A stretch of 64,000 nt of DNA from Sodalis praecaptivus (GCF_000517425.1 NZ_CP006569.1:4454760-4518759); one strand, 5' to 3'; counted from the first letter of the stretch, positions 27,412 through 42,276 are shown. Notes: generated by a model from the sequence alone, not told the origin. A program made the numbers and translations.

Positions 27412-27780
27412 GCCGCCGTCGGGGTTGTGTTAAGGCGCGTGGCCAACCGCGGCGGCGCGCATATAAGGAACGCCAGCCCTCATGCTGGTTGTTGCAAAGT
27501 CCATCACGGAGGTGGGCTCTATTCCATTCGGTTGCCAAACCGAATGCAGATTACCGTTAAAGATAAACGCGGTGATCGCCGCGCAGCAGCGTCCCGCACG
27601 CGGGTAAAGCGACTCTGCTCCAACTGAATCGTTTCAAGGAATATCACCCGCATCCCAACATGAGGCCTTCGCCTTGGGAGGCGCGGTTAATAATAACAAA
27701 CGGTATTACCATATTGTCATTCAACCTTCTCAGCCAGCTTCAGGGACAAAGGGGATGACGCGGTATTAAGTGAGGAATGT
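27412..27780. other. gntK-edd intergenic region
   Basis: 369 bp without a coding frame that I can support. It should hold the edd promoter or a read-through leader. Short inverted repeats (GGTATTACC near 27710) are present, but I see no good GntR or KdgR site and no clear terminator. Confidence 0.4.
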
Positions 27781-29592
27781 ATGAACGCCACTCTGCAACG
27801 CGTAACCCAACGCATTATCGACCGCTCATGCGTCAGCCGCGATGCCTACTTGACCCGCATTGAGGCCGCGCGCAGCCAAACCGTCCATCGCGCGCAGCTG
27901 GCCTGCGGTAATCTAGCGCACGGCTTCGCCGCCTGCCAGCCTGGCGATAAGGCCGCGCTGAAAAGCCTGACCCACAGCGATATCGCCATCATCAACGCCT
28001 ACAACGATATGCTTTCCGCCCATCAGCCATACGAGCATTACCCGCAGCGAATCAAACAAGCGTTGCAGAGCGTTGGCGCGGTAGGCCAGGTGGCCGCAGG
28101 CGTGCCGGCTATGTGCGATGGCGTTACTCAGGGCCAGGATGGTATGGAGCTATCGTTGATGAGCCGCGAAATCATCGCCATGTCGGCGGCCATTGGCCTG
28201 TCGCATAACATGTTTGATGGTGCGCTCTATCTGGGCATATGCGATAAAATCGTCCCCGGCTTGGTCATGGCGGCGCTCTCGTTCGGCCATCTACCTTCGG
28301 TGTTTGTTCCCGCCGGCCCCATGGCTACCGGGCTGCCAAATAAAGAGAAAGTGCGTATCCGCCAGCTGTATGCCGAAGGTAAAGCGGATCGTCAGGCAAT
28401 GCTGGAAGCGGAAGCCGCCTCCTATCATAGCGCGGGCACCTGCACTTTTTACGGCACCGCCAATTCTAACCAAATGGTTATGGAAATGATGGGCCTGCAT
28501 TTGCCCGGCTCCTCCTTTATTCAGCCGGACAGCCCGCTGCGCGACGCCCTTACCGATGCGGCGGCGATACAAGTTACGCGACTCTCCGAAGCCAGCGGTA
28601 ACTATCTTCCGATCGGGCGCTTGATAGATGAAAAAGTGGTGGTCAACGGTATCGTGGCGCTACTGGCTACCGGCGGCTCAACCAACCATACCATGCATTT
28701 GGTGGCCATGGCCCGCGCCGCCGGTATCATCATCAACTGGAACGACTTCTCTGACTTGTCGGATGCGGTACCGCTACTGGCCAGGATTTACCCAAACGGG
28801 CCGGCAGACATTAACCAATTTCATGCCGCGGGCGGCGTTGGACTATTGGTGCGCGAATTGCTGGCCGGCGGACTGCTGCATGAAGACGTGCAGACGATTG
28901 TCGGATTCGGCCTGAGCCGTTATACGATGGAACCCTGGCTGGATGACGGCCGGCTGGCCTGGCGCGACAGTCCGGCGGCCTCGCTGGATGCAACCATTAT
29001 CGCCAGCGTCGCCCACCCCTTCGCGCACCACGGCGGCACCAAAGTCCTCGACGGCAATCTCGGTCGCGCGGTGATGAAAACCTCCGCCGTACCCGAGGAA
29101 AATCAAGTTATCGAAGCGCCGGCCATGGTGTTTGAAAGCCAGCACGACGTCGGCCCGGCGTTCGACGCCGGCTTACTGAATAAAGACTGCGTGGTGGTGG
29201 TCCGCTATCAGGGACCCCGCGCCAACGGCATGCCGGAACTGCACAAACTGATGCCGCCGCTAGGGGTGTTGCTGGATCGCGGTTACAAGGTGGCGCTGGT
29301 GACCGACGGCCGTCTCTCCGGCGCATCCGGTAAAGTGCCCTCAGCGATTCATGTGACGCCGGAAGCCTATAACGGCGGTCTGCTTGGTAAAATCCGCGAC
29401 GGTGATACCGTGCGGGTGAACGGCAAAACGGGCGAATTGACGTTATTGGTGGACGAGGCGGAACTGGCGCAGCGCCAGGTGCCTGTGCCGGATCTTTCTA
29501 CCGGCGCGGAGGGCTGTGGCCGCGAGTTGTTCGGTGCGCTGCGCCATCAGCTTTCCGGCGCGGAACAGGGCGCCAGTTGCATCAGTTTCTAA
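27781..29592 (+). CDS. edd: 6-phosphogluconate dehydratase
   Basis: Entner-Doudoroff enzyme that turns 6-phosphogluconate into 2-keto-3-deoxy-6-phosphogluconate. 603 residues, the same as E. coli. IlvD/Edd family features: [39 protein letters not shown] (Fe-S Cys), [32 protein letters not shown] and [16 protein letters not shown]. The partner aldolase gene eda, usually next to edd, does not follow here. The start codon is 7 bp after GAGGAA. Confidence 0.97.
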   Translation: MNATLQRVTQRIIDRSCVSRDAYLTRIEAARSQTVHRAQLACGNLAHGFAACQPGDKAALKSLTHSDIAIINAYNDMLSAHQPYEHYPQRIKQALQSVGAVGQVAAGVPAMCDGVTQGQDGMELSLMSREIIAMSAAIGLSHNMFDGALYLGICDKIVPGLVMAALSFGHLPSVFVPAGPMATGLPNKEKVRIRQLYAEGKADRQAMLEAEAASYHSAGTCTFYGTANSNQMVMEMMGLHLPGSSFIQPDSPLRDALTDAAAIQVTRLSEASGNYLPIGRLIDEKVVVNGIVALLATGGSTNHTMHLVAMARAAGIIINWNDFSDLSDAVPLLARIYPNGPADINQFHAAGGVGLLVRELLAGGLLHEDVQTIVGFGLSRYTMEPWLDDGRLAWRDSPAASLDATIIASVAHPFAHHGGTKVLDGNLGRAVMKTSAVPEENQVIEAPAMVFESQHDVGPAFDAGLLNKDCVVVVRYQGPRANGMPELHKLMPPLGVLLDRGYKVALVTDGRLSGASGKVPSAIHVTPEAYNGGLLGKIRDGDTVRVNGKTGELTLLVDEAELAQRQVPVPDLSTGAEGCGRELFGALRHQLSGAEQGASCISF

Positions 29593-29694
29593 AACTCGAC
29601 GGCCGCACAAGGTGGCACGCGGGGTTAACCGCGCGGCAAAATGGGAACGCGTTTTTTGGCCGGCGGGAAGAGAAGGGTACGCGCTAGCCGACGC

Positions 29695-30624
29695 TTATTC
29701 TAGCGTCGGATTCATGCGCCGCAAATCAAACGGGGTAATTTGATAAACGTAGTAGTTAAGCCAGTTGGCAAACAGCAAATGGCCGTGGCTGCGCCAGCTG
29801 GCTTTCGGCGTCAGGTCGGAATTATCATGCGGGAAATAGTTAACCGGCAACGCTGGCTGGAGACCGTTTTCCCGATCGCGGTGGTACTCGCTGGCCAGAG
29901 TAAGCGCATCGTATTCCGGATGGCCGGTGACAAACGCCAGACGCTTGTCCGGGCTGGCGAACAAATAGGCTCCCGCCTCGTCAGATTCGGCCAATATTTC
30001 TAAATCGGTGTACTGTCGAATCACCGCGGTGGGGAAATCCGCATTGCGGGAATGCGGAGCGAGAAAGGTTTCATCAAAACCCCGGGTCAGTAATGCATGT
30101 GGCTTCAGCGTGTGGTGCTGATAGACGCCCGCCAGCTTCTGCTGGCGGGTCATTTTGGGGATGCCGTAGAGAATATTCAACGCCGCCTGAACCGCCCAAC
30201 AGACAAACAGAGTGGACGTCACATGATCGCGGGCCCAATGCAGCACCCGGTCAATCTGCGGCCAGAAGACAACATCCCGGAAATCCACCAGGCCCAACGG
30301 TGCGCCGGTCACGACTAAACCATCGAAGTTATCATGCTGAATATCTTCAAAATTGCAGTAAAAATTATTTAAATGCTCCGCTGGGGTATTCTTCGATTCA
30401 CGGCTGTCGATGCGCAGCAGTTGAATATCCACCTGTAACGGTGAATTGGATAATAAACGCAGAAACTGATTTTCGGTTTCAATTTTCTTCGGCATCAGGT
30501 TCAGGATCAGCACTTTCAACGGGCGAATTTCCTGCGTGCTGGCGCGCGAGGACGTCATCACAAAGACATTTTCATTACGTAGAAAATTGACAGCAGGGAG
30601 CTCGTCTAACACCCGAATCGGCAT
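29695..30624 (-). CDS. metA: Homoserine O-succinyltransferase
   Basis: First specific step of methionine synthesis: succinyl-CoA plus homoserine gives O-succinylhomoserine. 309 residues, as in E. coli. The nucleophile Cys is in [11 protein letters not shown] (near residue 142), and the catalytic His/Glu pair is in [11 protein letters not shown] met-box array and a MetR site lie directly upstream. In E. coli aceBAK follows metA; here edd is convergent instead. Confidence 0.97.
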   Translation of the reverse strand: MPIRVLDELPAVNFLRNENVFVMTSSRASTQEIRPLKVLILNLMPKKIETENQFLRLLSNSPLQVDIQLLRIDSRESKNTPAEHLNNFYCNFEDIQHDNFDGLVVTGAPLGLVDFRDVVFWPQIDRVLHWARDHVTSTLFVCWAVQAALNILYGIPKMTRQQKLAGVYQHHTLKPHALLTRGFDETFLAPHSRNADFPTAVIRQYTDLEILAESDEAGAYLFASPDKRLAFVTGHPEYDALTLASEYHRDRENGLQPALPVNYFPHDNSDLTPKASWRSHGHLLFANWLNYYVYQITPFDLRRMNPTLE

Positions 30625-30643
30625 AACCTTAGATCCTCAAAGC

Positions 30644-30675
30644 ATACGTTTAAACGTTTAGACATCCAGATGCCT
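30644..30675. promoter_or_regulatory. MetJ operator: four adjacent met boxes
   Basis: Four 8-bp boxes in perfect register, ATACGTTT, AAACGTTT, AGACATCC and AGATGCCT, each match the AGACGTCT consensus at 6 of 8 positions. They start 20 bp upstream of the metA ATG, where the MetJ-SAM repressor would cover the promoter. Confidence 0.8.
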
Positions 30676-30721
30676 GAAGATAGCCGTTTTAAGGCGTGAT
30701 GTCGAGTTCTCAGCCGTTAGT

Positions 30722-30734
30722 TGAAAATGTTTCA
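30722..30734. promoter_or_regulatory. MetR activator site of metA
   Basis: TGAAAATGTTTCA fits the MetR consensus TGAA-N5-TTCA exactly. It lies about 100 bp upstream of metA, beyond the met boxes, as expected for an activator responding to homocysteine. Confidence 0.75.
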
Positions 30735-30871
30735 TCTTGTCCCGAAAAAGGTATTAGCAGACTTGCCATTGCAAACGCCCTTGATGCGCGCCGCAGCGGT
30801 GAACTCATCGATTTAGCGTCGGATGCCGCCTAGGGAAGTGGGATAGGATAGTCATAATCAATTATGGCGTT

Positions 30872-30899
30872 ATCCCGGCAGGTATCTCCCTGCCGGGAT
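30872..30899. terminator. Strong 11-bp hairpin after the lipoprotein gene
   Basis: A perfect 11-bp stem (30872-30882 with 30889-30899) with a 6-nt loop lies about 20 bp beyond the lipoprotein stop. The T-run is better on the plus strand (TCGCTTTT) than on the minus strand, so its terminator strength for the minus-strand gene is uncertain. Confidence 0.6.
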
Positions 30900-30920
30900 C
30901 GCTTTTCAGGGCCATAACGA

Positions 30921-31346
30921 TTAATTGAGGCTCCAATAATCTACGGTACTTTTGCTATCAAAGGTGATGTACAAACGATTACCATGGATTTCAGTGTTAC
31001 CGCTCATTTTTCCCGAAACTTTGTTCGCCTGAGAAGAGGCTGAATTGGCCATAGTCGCCATCCCTAATGCGCTGGAAATCGCGCTAGCGCCAGGTATATA
31101 GCTTGTCAGACTGGAGGCATCGTTTAAATTACCGTTTTTGTGATACACCCAAGTGACGCCGTTGGATGATTTTTCATTATCGTCGGGTACACCATATAAA
31201 CTCTGTACTTCACTTTGGGTCGTTTTTCCTTTAACGATATGCGACTCAACATAGGAAGTACTGAATTTGTCTTCTCCCCCCGTTGTTCCGCCCGCACACG
31301 CGCTAAGAGAAAGAATTACCGCTAACACCAAACCGGCCTTTTTCAT
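30921..31346 (-). CDS. BamE/SmpA-like small lipoprotein
   Basis: 141-residue lipoprotein: signal and lipobox MKKAGLVLAVILSLSACAGG, with Cys17 as the lipid site. A segment IVKGKTTQSEVQSLYGVPDD resembles the short BamE/SmpA-OmlA motif (G-x-T-x2-V-x3-G-x-P). A small-residue central part (about 80-110) and a beta-type C-terminus follow. It stands alone between metA and the rrn terminators. It is not BamE itself by context; its function is unknown. Confidence 0.8.
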   Translation of the reverse strand: MKKAGLVLAVILSLSACAGGTTGGEDKFSTSYVESHIVKGKTTQSEVQSLYGVPDDNEKSSNGVTWVYHKNGNLNDASSLTSYIPGASAISSALGMATMANSASSQANKVSGKMSGNTEIHGNRLYITFDSKSTVDYWSLN

Positions 31347-32022
31347 TTTTATCTCCTGGTATTTCGATTAGACAAGCAGCAAGTATCAGGCAAGCCATCC
31401 CGAATTTTTTGTAACATAAAACTAATTAATATCCAACATATTATCTGCATACGCACGCCATCACCCCCTTACACATTGATTTATATATCGATTAAAAGCG
31501 CATCTCTCAGCGCGAATCGCAACAAATGTCAGAAAATCGTTAAAGACCGTACCCTTCTCACAAAGGAACATAAAACAGGATAAAATTAGCTTTTACGACA
31601 GGGTGTCTCAGGGGAAATAGCATTGCGCGGAGGCGACAATTGCTGCGGGCCTAGGGCAGCGTAGCGGAATATTTTATTTCGTCAGAGGGAAGTCTATTTT
31701 TAGCGCGTAAAAAATCCGCTAGCTACCAGAATATATTGCCCTGGCGGAATCTTATAGCATTAATGACTTAAGTTAATGACGGTATTTCGCTATGATTATA
31801 CCTGTATTCCCCGCCACCCCCTTATACGCACGCAGACGCTTTCTTTCGCGCACCCGCTCTTAATGCGTTAAAGCTGTATAGCTGGGGATCTCTTCTCACC
31901 GGCATGTCTAAAATAATTGTGGCGCTTAAAAGCGCTGCACGTTATTCCCGAAGGACGCGAACGCGGGCCCGTCAATAACCGATGCGCAGGCTAGCATTCC
32001 AATGACCCCTTTCACAACGTCC
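31347..32022. other. Intergenic region before the rrn terminators
   Basis: About 680 bp with no gene, RNA or repeat that I recognise. It is A+T-rich near the lipoprotein promoter. A short direct repeat TTAATGAC occurs near 31760-31775. Confidence 0.5.
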
Positions 32023-32105
32023 CCTGCGCTGGCAGAGGGTTCATTGATAGCACCTGCCGTCCCGGCCTTGACCGTGACAATCGCGTGCCTCGGAGGCAAG
32101 AAAAA

Positions 32106-32129
32106 AGCCCCCGGCTTGCGCCGAGGGCT
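32106..32129 (-). terminator. rrn terminator 4
   Basis: Ten-bp stem with one G-U pair closed by a GCAA loop, followed on the minus strand by a run of Ts at 32100-32106. Confidence 0.85.
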
Positions 32130-32192
32130 CATTGATAGTGCCTGCCGTCCTGGTCTTGACCGTGACAACCGCGTGCCTCTAGGCAAGCAAAA

Positions 32193-32216
32193 AGCCCCCG
32201 GCTTGCGCCGAGGGCT
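32193..32216 (-). terminator. rrn terminator 3
   Basis: Same stem and GCAA loop as terminator 4, with a T-run at 32189-32193 on the minus strand. Confidence 0.85.
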
Positions 32217-32278
32217 CGTTGATAGCATCTGCCGCCCCGGCCTTGACCGTGTCAACCGCGTGCTTTAGGCAAGCAAAA

Positions 32279-32302
32279 AGCCCCCGGCTTGCGCCGAGGG
32301 CT
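32279..32302 (-). terminator. rrn terminator 2
   Basis: Same stem and GCAA loop as terminators 3 and 4, with a T-run at 32275-32279 on the minus strand. Confidence 0.85.
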
Positions 32303-32360
32303 CGTTGATAGCCCCTGCCGTCCCGGCCGTGACCGTGACAACCGCGTGCTTCTAGGCAAG

Positions 32361-32390
32361 AAAAAAGCCCTCTGCGTTAGCAGAGGGCTT
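32361..32390 (-). terminator. rrn terminator 1
   Basis: Ten-bp perfect stem (32365-32374 with 32381-32390), followed by six Ts on the minus strand. It is the first terminator after 5S and differs in sequence from the other three. Confidence 0.92.
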
Positions 32391-32399
32391 CTTGATTGG

Positions 32400-32519
32400 C
32401 TGCCTGGCAGTTCCCTACTCTCGCATGGGGAGACCCCACACTACCATCGGCGCTACGGCGTTTCACTTCTGAGTTCGGCATGGGGTCAGGTGGGACCACC
32501 GCGCTAGTGCCGCCAGGCA
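32400..32519 (-). rRNA. rrf: 5S ribosomal RNA
   Basis: 120 nt nearly identical to enterobacterial 5S: TGCCTGGCGGC at the start (32519 downward), CCCACCTGACCCCATGCCG, and the terminal CCAGGCA. The first and last bases pair. The exact 3' end is set from the E. coli length. Confidence 0.97.
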
Positions 32520-32803
32520 AATTCGTTCTCCGCACCGCTTTCGCCGTGCAGAAGGCTCTTGCTGCCCGACCCTCACTCACGTGACCGTCGGGCGTTATCC
32601 GGAACATCGCTGATAGTGTCTTGTCTCTTGCGCACGCTGCACGCCCTGCCGCCGCACCGGGGTCGGTGTGGCTTATGCCTTTCGCGGCCATATCTGGCCT
32701 GCGGTTGGCGCGGGTGTCGGCGGTGTCATCCGCCTGCGCTTTGAGCGTCAACGTTCGCTTTCGCTCTCGTCTCACGCTCGCTCTCAAACAGCTCAGGTGT
32801 TGT
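32520..32803 (-). other. 23S-5S spacer
   Basis: About 284 bp, clearly longer than the roughly 90 bp of E. coli. It contains no tRNA. The end next to 23S forms one arm of the 23S processing stem (CACCTGAGCTGTTTG on the minus strand), complementary to the 5' flank near 35718-35733. Confidence 0.7.
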
Positions 32804-35712
<2,909 letters not shown>

Positions 35713-36152
35713 TCACAACCCTGAGCTGTTTGCACCTTGTCCGACGGGCTGCACGACCGAAATCCGGCGTTGCGCGGTGCTCGGCATCCTCATGGACATC
35801 AAGTCCACTGCGGTGCCTGCGTGCCGTGCGCCTGGGCTTTCAGCCGTTCGCGCCGTCTCGCTCGAGTGTCGCCATACTGGCGAGACCCGGCGGCGTCTGT
35901 GAAGACGCCACGGAGACGACAAGGCCTGTCGCGCTACAGTGATAACGCTTACGCGTTATCTCAGGTTTGCTTACTTCGTTTGAGAGACTCGCATACTGAG
36001 TTTGCACTTCAGCATGTGTTTCAAATTTTCAGCTTGTTCCGGATTGTTAAAGAGCGGTATTTCGCAGCGCGCTTGATAAACGCGCTCTGAAATAAATCAA
36101 CGACAGAAAAACCTCTCATCCCGCAGGATGACAAAAACATTCCATGACGGAA
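35713..36152 (-). other. tRNA-Ala to 23S spacer with boxA
   Basis: About 440 bp. It holds a second boxA antitermination sequence (GCTCTTTAACA on the minus strand, 36045-36055) and, next to 23S, the 5' arm of the 23S processing stem. The rest is a GC-rich stretch without a gene or known motif, longer than in E. coli. Confidence 0.65.
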
Positions 36153-36228
36153 TGGTGGAGCTAAGCGGGATCGAACCGCTGACCTCCTGCGTGCAAAGCA
36201 GGCGCTCTCCCAGCTGAGCTATAGCCCC
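36153..36228 (-). tRNA. alaT: tRNA-Ala (TGC)
   Basis: 76 nt on the minus strand, beginning GGGGCTATAGCTCAGCTGGG and ending in encoded CCA; anticodon TGC within CTTTGCACG. It is the second tRNA of the 16S-23S spacer. Confidence 0.97.
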
Positions 36229-36423
36229 AAGTCGTTCACCTTGCATATGCCGTCGGTCACCCGCGCTGAGTCCGCCTACCTGCGTGCACAGGTAATGCCT
36301 CGTTCATCACAGTCAGTAAACAGGACGACAGCCAGTTTCCCTTTTCGCCGCATGCCGGACACCGCCTGACACGCTTGCCTGGCGGCAACACGCTGCGGTC
36401 TCATTCATCGGGATAAGCGAAAC

Positions 36424-36500
<77 letters not shown>

Positions 36501-36573
36501 ATAGAAGGTTTTTCTTGCTCGTTACAGTTATCAGACAATCTGTGTGGACACGTCACTCAACGTATCGTCTAGG

Positions 36574-38115
<1,542 letters not shown>

Positions 38116-38239
38116 AAAGCTTGATGCTCAAAGAATTAAAACTGGTATTCATATGAATATTCGTTGTTCACTCTTCAAGACTTGATATTTCGTGTATCGA
38201 TATCGTCTTGTGAGTGCCCACACAGATTGTCTGATAAAT

Positions 38240-38250
38240 TGTTAAAGAGC
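38240..38250 (-). promoter_or_regulatory. rrn leader boxA
   Basis: GCTCTTTAACA on the minus strand matches the boxA antitermination element. It lies between P2 and 16S, as in all enterobacterial rrn operons. Confidence 0.85.
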
Positions 38251-38286
38251 GCTGCGCTGCCGTCATCGGGCTGGCGCGAGGTGCGT

Positions 38287-38314
38287 ATATTACGCTTTCC
38301 TCTTACAGAGTCAA
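38287..38314 (-). promoter_or_regulatory. rrn promoter P2
   Basis: On the minus strand, TTGACT (38314-38309) and TAATAT (38292-38287) have a 16-bp spacer, closely like rrnB P2. Confidence 0.85.
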
Positions 38315-38386
38315 GCCCGCCGGGCCAACTTCTGCGTCGTTCAGCCTGCTGCGCCGTAGCGGTAACAGGCCGGACAATGGAGGCGC

Positions 38387-38414
38387 ATTATAGGGGGTTC
38401 CGGCCCCATGGCAA
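38387..38414 (-). promoter_or_regulatory. rrn promoter P1
   Basis: On the minus strand, TTGCCA (38414-38409) and TATAAT (38392-38387) have a 16-bp spacer and are followed by GCGCC, like the growth-rate-controlled P1 discriminator. Confidence 0.85.
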
Positions 38415-38532
38415 CCGCTATTTTTGTCAAATGACACCGTTTGCTGCTTTCCACAGCAAATACCGGCTTATACCTGCTTTTACACAAACTTATCCACAAC
38501 AACAGGCGCGAGAACAAAATTTGGCGAGCATC

Positions 38533-38554
38533 GCGCAATCGTTTTCGCTACAAT
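38533..38554 (+). promoter_or_regulatory. PurR operator and -10 of purHD
   Basis: GCGCAATCGTTTTCGC (38533-38548) resembles the PurR box ANGCAAACGTTTNCNT, and TACAAT follows at once (38549-38554) as a likely -10. Bound PurR would cover the promoter when hypoxanthine or guanine is present. Confidence 0.7.
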
Positions 38555-38666
38555 TCAGGCAAATTTTTCTTGTCCGGGTCGAGTGGCCACGGACATCAAT
38601 GCCGCTTCGGCATTGCCTGACAACGCCAGTTAACGTCATTGCTATTCATATCAAGGGTCATTTGCC

Positions 38667-40256
38667 ATGCAACCACCACGTCCTGTCCGCCGCGCGCTGC
38701 TCAGCGTCTCCGACAAAGCCGGTATTCTGGAGTTCGCCCGCTCTCTGTCCCAGCGCGGAGTTGAGCTGCTTTCCACCGGCGGCACCGCCCGCCTGCTGGC
38801 CGAGGCGGGCCTGCCGGTCACCGAAGTGTCAGACTATACGGGCTTTCCCGAAATGATGGACGGGCGTGTCAAAACGCTGCATCCCAAAGTGCATGGCGGC
38901 ATTCTGGGACGTCGCGATATTGATGACGCCGTTATGCATGAGCATGACATTGCGCCGATTGATATGGTGGTGGTCAACCTTTATCCTTTCGCCGCCACGG
39001 TGGCGCGCGCGGACTGTACCCGCGAAGAGGCGGTGGAGAATATTGATATCGGCGGCCCCACCATGGTGCGCTCTGCGGCCAAAAACCATAAAGATGTGGC
39101 AATTATAGTCAACAGCGCCGACTATCCCGCGGTGCTTGCGGAAATGGACAGCCACGGCGGCTCGCTCACCTTGGAAACCCGATTCGACCTAGCGATTAAA
39201 GCATTTGAACATACCGCCGCCTATGACAGTATGATTGCCAACTACTTCGGCAGCCAGGTGCCGGCCTATCATGGCGACACCAAGCAGCCTTCCGGCCGCT
39301 TTCCACGCACCCTCAATCTCAACTTTATCAAGAAACAGGACATGCGCTACGGCGAGAACAGCCACCAATTGGCGGCGTTTTATACCGATCCCGAAATGCA
39401 TGAAGCGTCGGTGGCCACCGCACGGCAGCTACAGGGGAAAGCCCTCTCCTACAACAACATCGCCGACACCGATGCGGCGCTTGAATGCGTGAAGGCCTTC
39501 ACCGAGGCGGCTTGCGTCATCGTTAAGCACGCCAATCCCTGCGGCGTGGCCACCGGCGATACCCCGCTGGCAGCCTATGATCGCGCCTACCAGACTGACC
39601 CCACTTCCGCGTTTGGCGGGATTATCGCCTTCAACCGGCCGCTGGACGCCGAGACCGCCAAAGCGATCGTGAGCCGCCAATTTGTGGAGGTCATTATCGC
39701 CCCGGCCGTCGACGATGACGCCCTGACGGTGCTGGCCGGTAAGCAAAACGTGCGGGTACTGGCCTGCGGACGCTGGCAGCAGCAGACGCCGGGGTTGGAT
39801 TTCAAACGGGTTAACGGCGGCCTGTTAGTGCAGGAGCGCGATGTGGGTATGGTGGATCTGCAGGATCTGCAAGTGGTTACCGAACGCCAGCCGACAGAGG
39901 CGGAAATGCGCGATGCGCTGTTTTGCTGGAAGGTGGCGAAATTCGTCAAATCCAACGCCATCGTTTATGCCCGCGAGCAGCGCACCATCGGTATCGGCGC
40001 CGGACAAATGAGCCGCGTTTACTCGGCAAAAATCGCCGGCATCAAGGCGGCGGACGAAGGTCTGGACGTCAAGGGATCGGCGATGGCCTCTGACGCCTTC
40101 TTCCCGTTCCGCGACGGTATCGACGCCGCGGCGGCGGTAGGCGTACGCTGTGTCATTCAACCGGGCGGATCGATTCGCGATAACGAAGTCATCGCCGCCG
40201 CCAATGAGCATGGCATCGCCATGATCTTTACCCATATGCGTCATTTCCGCCATTAA
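38667..40256 (+). CDS. purH: AICAR transformylase / IMP cyclohydrolase
   Basis: Bifunctional enzyme of the last two steps to IMP. 529 residues, as in E. coli. The N-terminal cyclohydrolase domain ([31 protein letters not shown]) is followed by the formyltransferase domain ([19 protein letters not shown], with Lys-His in the active site). The end [14 protein letters not shown] is typical. It leads the purHD operon, with purD 19 bp downstream, and diverges from the rrn operon. Confidence 0.98.
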   Translation: MQPPRPVRRALLSVSDKAGILEFARSLSQRGVELLSTGGTARLLAEAGLPVTEVSDYTGFPEMMDGRVKTLHPKVHGGILGRRDIDDAVMHEHDIAPIDMVVVNLYPFAATVARADCTREEAVENIDIGGPTMVRSAAKNHKDVAIIVNSADYPAVLAEMDSHGGSLTLETRFDLAIKAFEHTAAYDSMIANYFGSQVPAYHGDTKQPSGRFPRTLNLNFIKKQDMRYGENSHQLAAFYTDPEMHEASVATARQLQGKALSYNNIADTDAALECVKAFTEAACVIVKHANPCGVATGDTPLAAYDRAYQTDPTSAFGGIIAFNRPLDAETAKAIVSRQFVEVIIAPAVDDDALTVLAGKQNVRVLACGRWQQQTPGLDFKRVNGGLLVQERDVGMVDLQDLQVVTERQPTEAEMRDALFCWKVAKFVKSNAIVYAREQRTIGIGAGQMSRVYSAKIAGIKAADEGLDVKGSAMASDAFFPFRDGIDAAAAVGVRCVIQPGGSIRDNEVIAAANEHGIAMIFTHMRHFRH

Positions 40257-40275
40257 GCCCAGGAGTTAGCTCGCC

Positions 40276-41559
40276 ATGAATATTTTGATTATCGGCAACG
40301 GCGGACGTGAACACGCCTTGGCCTGGAAAGCCGCGCGATCGACGCTTGCCGACAACGTCTATGTTGCGCCCGGCAACGCCGGCACCGCGCTGGAACCCAC
40401 GTTGCAAAATGTAGACATCGCCGCGACCGATATTCCGGCGCTGGTCGCCTTTGCCCAAGAACGTCACATCGGGCTGACCATCGTGGGACCGGAAGCGCCG
40501 CTGGTGAAGGGGGTGGTGGATGCTTTCCGCGCCGCGGGCCTGCGGATTTTTGGCCCAACGCAAGCCGCCGCGCAGTTGGAGGGTTCCAAGGCCTTTAGCA
40601 AAGACTTCCTTGCCCGCCACGGTATTCCCACCGCGCGCTATGAGAACTTTACCGAGGTCGCGCCGGCGCTGGACTATGTGCGTCAGCGGGGCGCGCCGAT
40701 CGTTATCAAAGCGGACGGTTTGGCTGCGGGTAAGGGCGTGATTGTCGCCATGACGCTGACGGAAGCGGAATCCGCCGTGAACGATATGCTGGCCGGCAAC
40801 GCTTTTGGCGATGCGGGGCACCGTATTGTCATTGAAGAGTTTCTCGACGGAGAAGAGGCCAGCTTTATTGTCATGGTAGACGGTGAGCATGTGCTGCCGA
40901 TGGCCACCAGCCAGGATCATAAACGCGTGGGCGATGGGGATACCGGCCCGAATACCGGCGGTATGGGCGCTTATTCACCGGCGCCGGTCGTGACCGATGA
41001 GGTCCATCGCAGGGTGATGGAGCAGGTGATTTGGCCAACGGTGAAAGGCATGGCGGCGGAGGGGAATGTCTATACCGGTTTCCTGTATGCCGGCCTGATG
41101 ATAAGCCCTGATGGCCAGCCGAAAGTCATTGAGTTTAACTGCCGCTTCGGCGATCCGGAAACCCAACCTATTATGTTGCGCATGCGATCCGACCTGGTCG
41201 CCCACTGCCTGGCGGCCACCGAAGGCCGTTTGGACGAGGAAACCTCCGAGTGGGATGAACGGCCGGCGCTGGGCGTGGTATTGGCGGCGGGAGGTTATCC
41301 CGGCGACTACCGCACCGGGGATGAAATCAGCGGTCTACCGACAGCCGAGGCGGAAGGGGAAAAAATCTTTCACGCCGGCACCCGCCTGCATCAGGGTAAG
41401 GTATTGACCCAGGGAGGCCGCGTGCTGTGCGTCACCGCGCTGGGGGCGACCGTTGCCGACGCGCAGGCCCGGGCCTACCGCGCGGCCAAGCCTGTCCATT
41501 GGCATGAGGGTTTTTGCCGCCGCGATATCGGCTATCGCGCTATCGCTCGCGAAACCTAA
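40276..41559 (+). CDS. purD: Phosphoribosylamine-glycine ligase
   Basis: ATP-grasp enzyme that makes GAR from phosphoribosylamine and glycine. 427 residues. Features: [43 protein letters not shown] (ATP-grasp), [20 protein letters not shown] and [11 protein letters not shown] (metal binding). The zraPSR genes next to purD in E. coli are absent here. Confidence 0.97.
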   Translation: MNILIIGNGGREHALAWKAARSTLADNVYVAPGNAGTALEPTLQNVDIAATDIPALVAFAQERHIGLTIVGPEAPLVKGVVDAFRAAGLRIFGPTQAAAQLEGSKAFSKDFLARHGIPTARYENFTEVAPALDYVRQRGAPIVIKADGLAAGKGVIVAMTLTEAESAVNDMLAGNAFGDAGHRIVIEEFLDGEEASFIVMVDGEHVLPMATSQDHKRVGDGDTGPNTGGMGAYSPAPVVTDEVHRRVMEQVIWPTVKGMAAEGNVYTGFLYAGLMISPDGQPKVIEFNCRFGDPETQPIMLRMRSDLVAHCLAATEGRLDEETSEWDERPALGVVLAAGGYPGDYRTGDEISGLPTAEAEGEKIFHAGTRLHQGKVLTQGGRVLCVTALGATVADAQARAYRAAKPVHWHEGFCRRDIGYRAIARET

Positions 41560-41607
41560 ACCCTCTCACGGAGCGGGGCCAGCGCGGTCCCGCCCCGCCA
41601 AGGCGGC

Positions 41608-42276
41608 CTAGAGATCGTTCTCATTCGGCTGCCAGCGGCAGAAATTCTCATTGGCGACCAGCAGCAGCTGGGTGCCTTCCGGCGCGTCCAACCAGGCAAT
41701 CCCTAAGTCTCCCGACGCGTTGCGGGTGCGGCCGGCAAGCCAACCCGCGGCGCGCGCGTCAAAATCTGGCGTCGCCGTCCCACCCTGGCAAAGCGTAATC
41801 ACGCCGTTATGCCAAATTCCCTGCTTTAACCGGACCTGGCCGGCGCGCAGCGCCTGGCTGATTTCCAGCACGCGGCGGGCCTCGAACGCATACAGCGCCG
41901 TCTCGTCATCGCTAAGGGATTCTCGCCGCTGCCCGCGCTCGCGCTGCATGAAACTCAGTTTACCCTGCTGATCAAAGCGTAGCTGTACCGTTTCAGGTTG
42001 TTCTCCGCTTTGTTGTCGGCGGATCTGACGCACCTCGCCCTGCTGGTATTCATAACGGGTCACGACCGTGTCAGCGCCGCGATAGGGGCTGTAGACACTT
42101 TCAAGCGTCACGCGCTCGCTGGCGGTATCGTCTTTACGCCAAAGACGAACGGCGCCGCGATCGGCGATATAACCGGTGGCGGTAAACGCGGGGGGGGTTT
42201 GATGGAAGCTACATGCCGTCAGCATCAGAGCCATAAGCCCTATCCGACCACAGAGCCGTAAAGACAAAAGGGGCAT
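41608..42276 (-). CDS. yjaH: DUF1481 lipoprotein YjaH
   Basis: 222-residue predicted lipoprotein of the YjaH family. The start at 42276 (MPLLSLRLCGRIGLMALMLTACSF) gives a clean signal with lipobox LTAC and has AGGGG in front; an in-frame upstream ATG at 42309 has no such context. The function is unknown. It lies downstream of hupA, and its ribosome site and start codon sit within a terminator-like hairpin. Confidence 0.88.
   Translation of the reverse strand: MPLLSLRLCGRIGLMALMLTACSFHQTPPAFTATGYIADRGAVRLWRKDDTASERVTLESVYSPYRGADTVVTRYEYQQGEVRQIRRQQSGEQPETVQLRFDQQGKLSFMQRERGQRRESLSDDETALYAFEARRVLEISQALRAGQVRLKQGIWHNGVITLCQGGTATPDFDARAAGWLAGRTRNASGDLGIAWLDAPEGTQLLLVANENFCRWQPNENDL

Larger units (their letters stand above)
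32023..32400 (-). repeat. Ladder of rrn terminators, about 87-bp tandem repeat
   Basis: A module that includes TTGATAG, a CCGTGACAACCGCGTGC-like stretch, AGGCAAG, an A-run and a terminator stem is repeated with steps of 88, 87, 86 and 87 bp (TTGAT anchors at 32044, 32132, 32219, 32305, 32392). Four units have intact stems; a fifth near 32023-32041 is degenerate. All would act on the minus-strand rrn transcript after 5S. Confidence 0.9.

Noticed and set aside
27412-27780. Remnant of gntU between gntK and edd
   Set aside because: I looked for hydrophobic stretches matching the transporter start and found none; no frame is convincing.
32002-32268. Repeated small coding frames across the rrn terminator ladder
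   Set aside because: The repetition comes from the terminator module; the frames have no ribosome site and change between copies.
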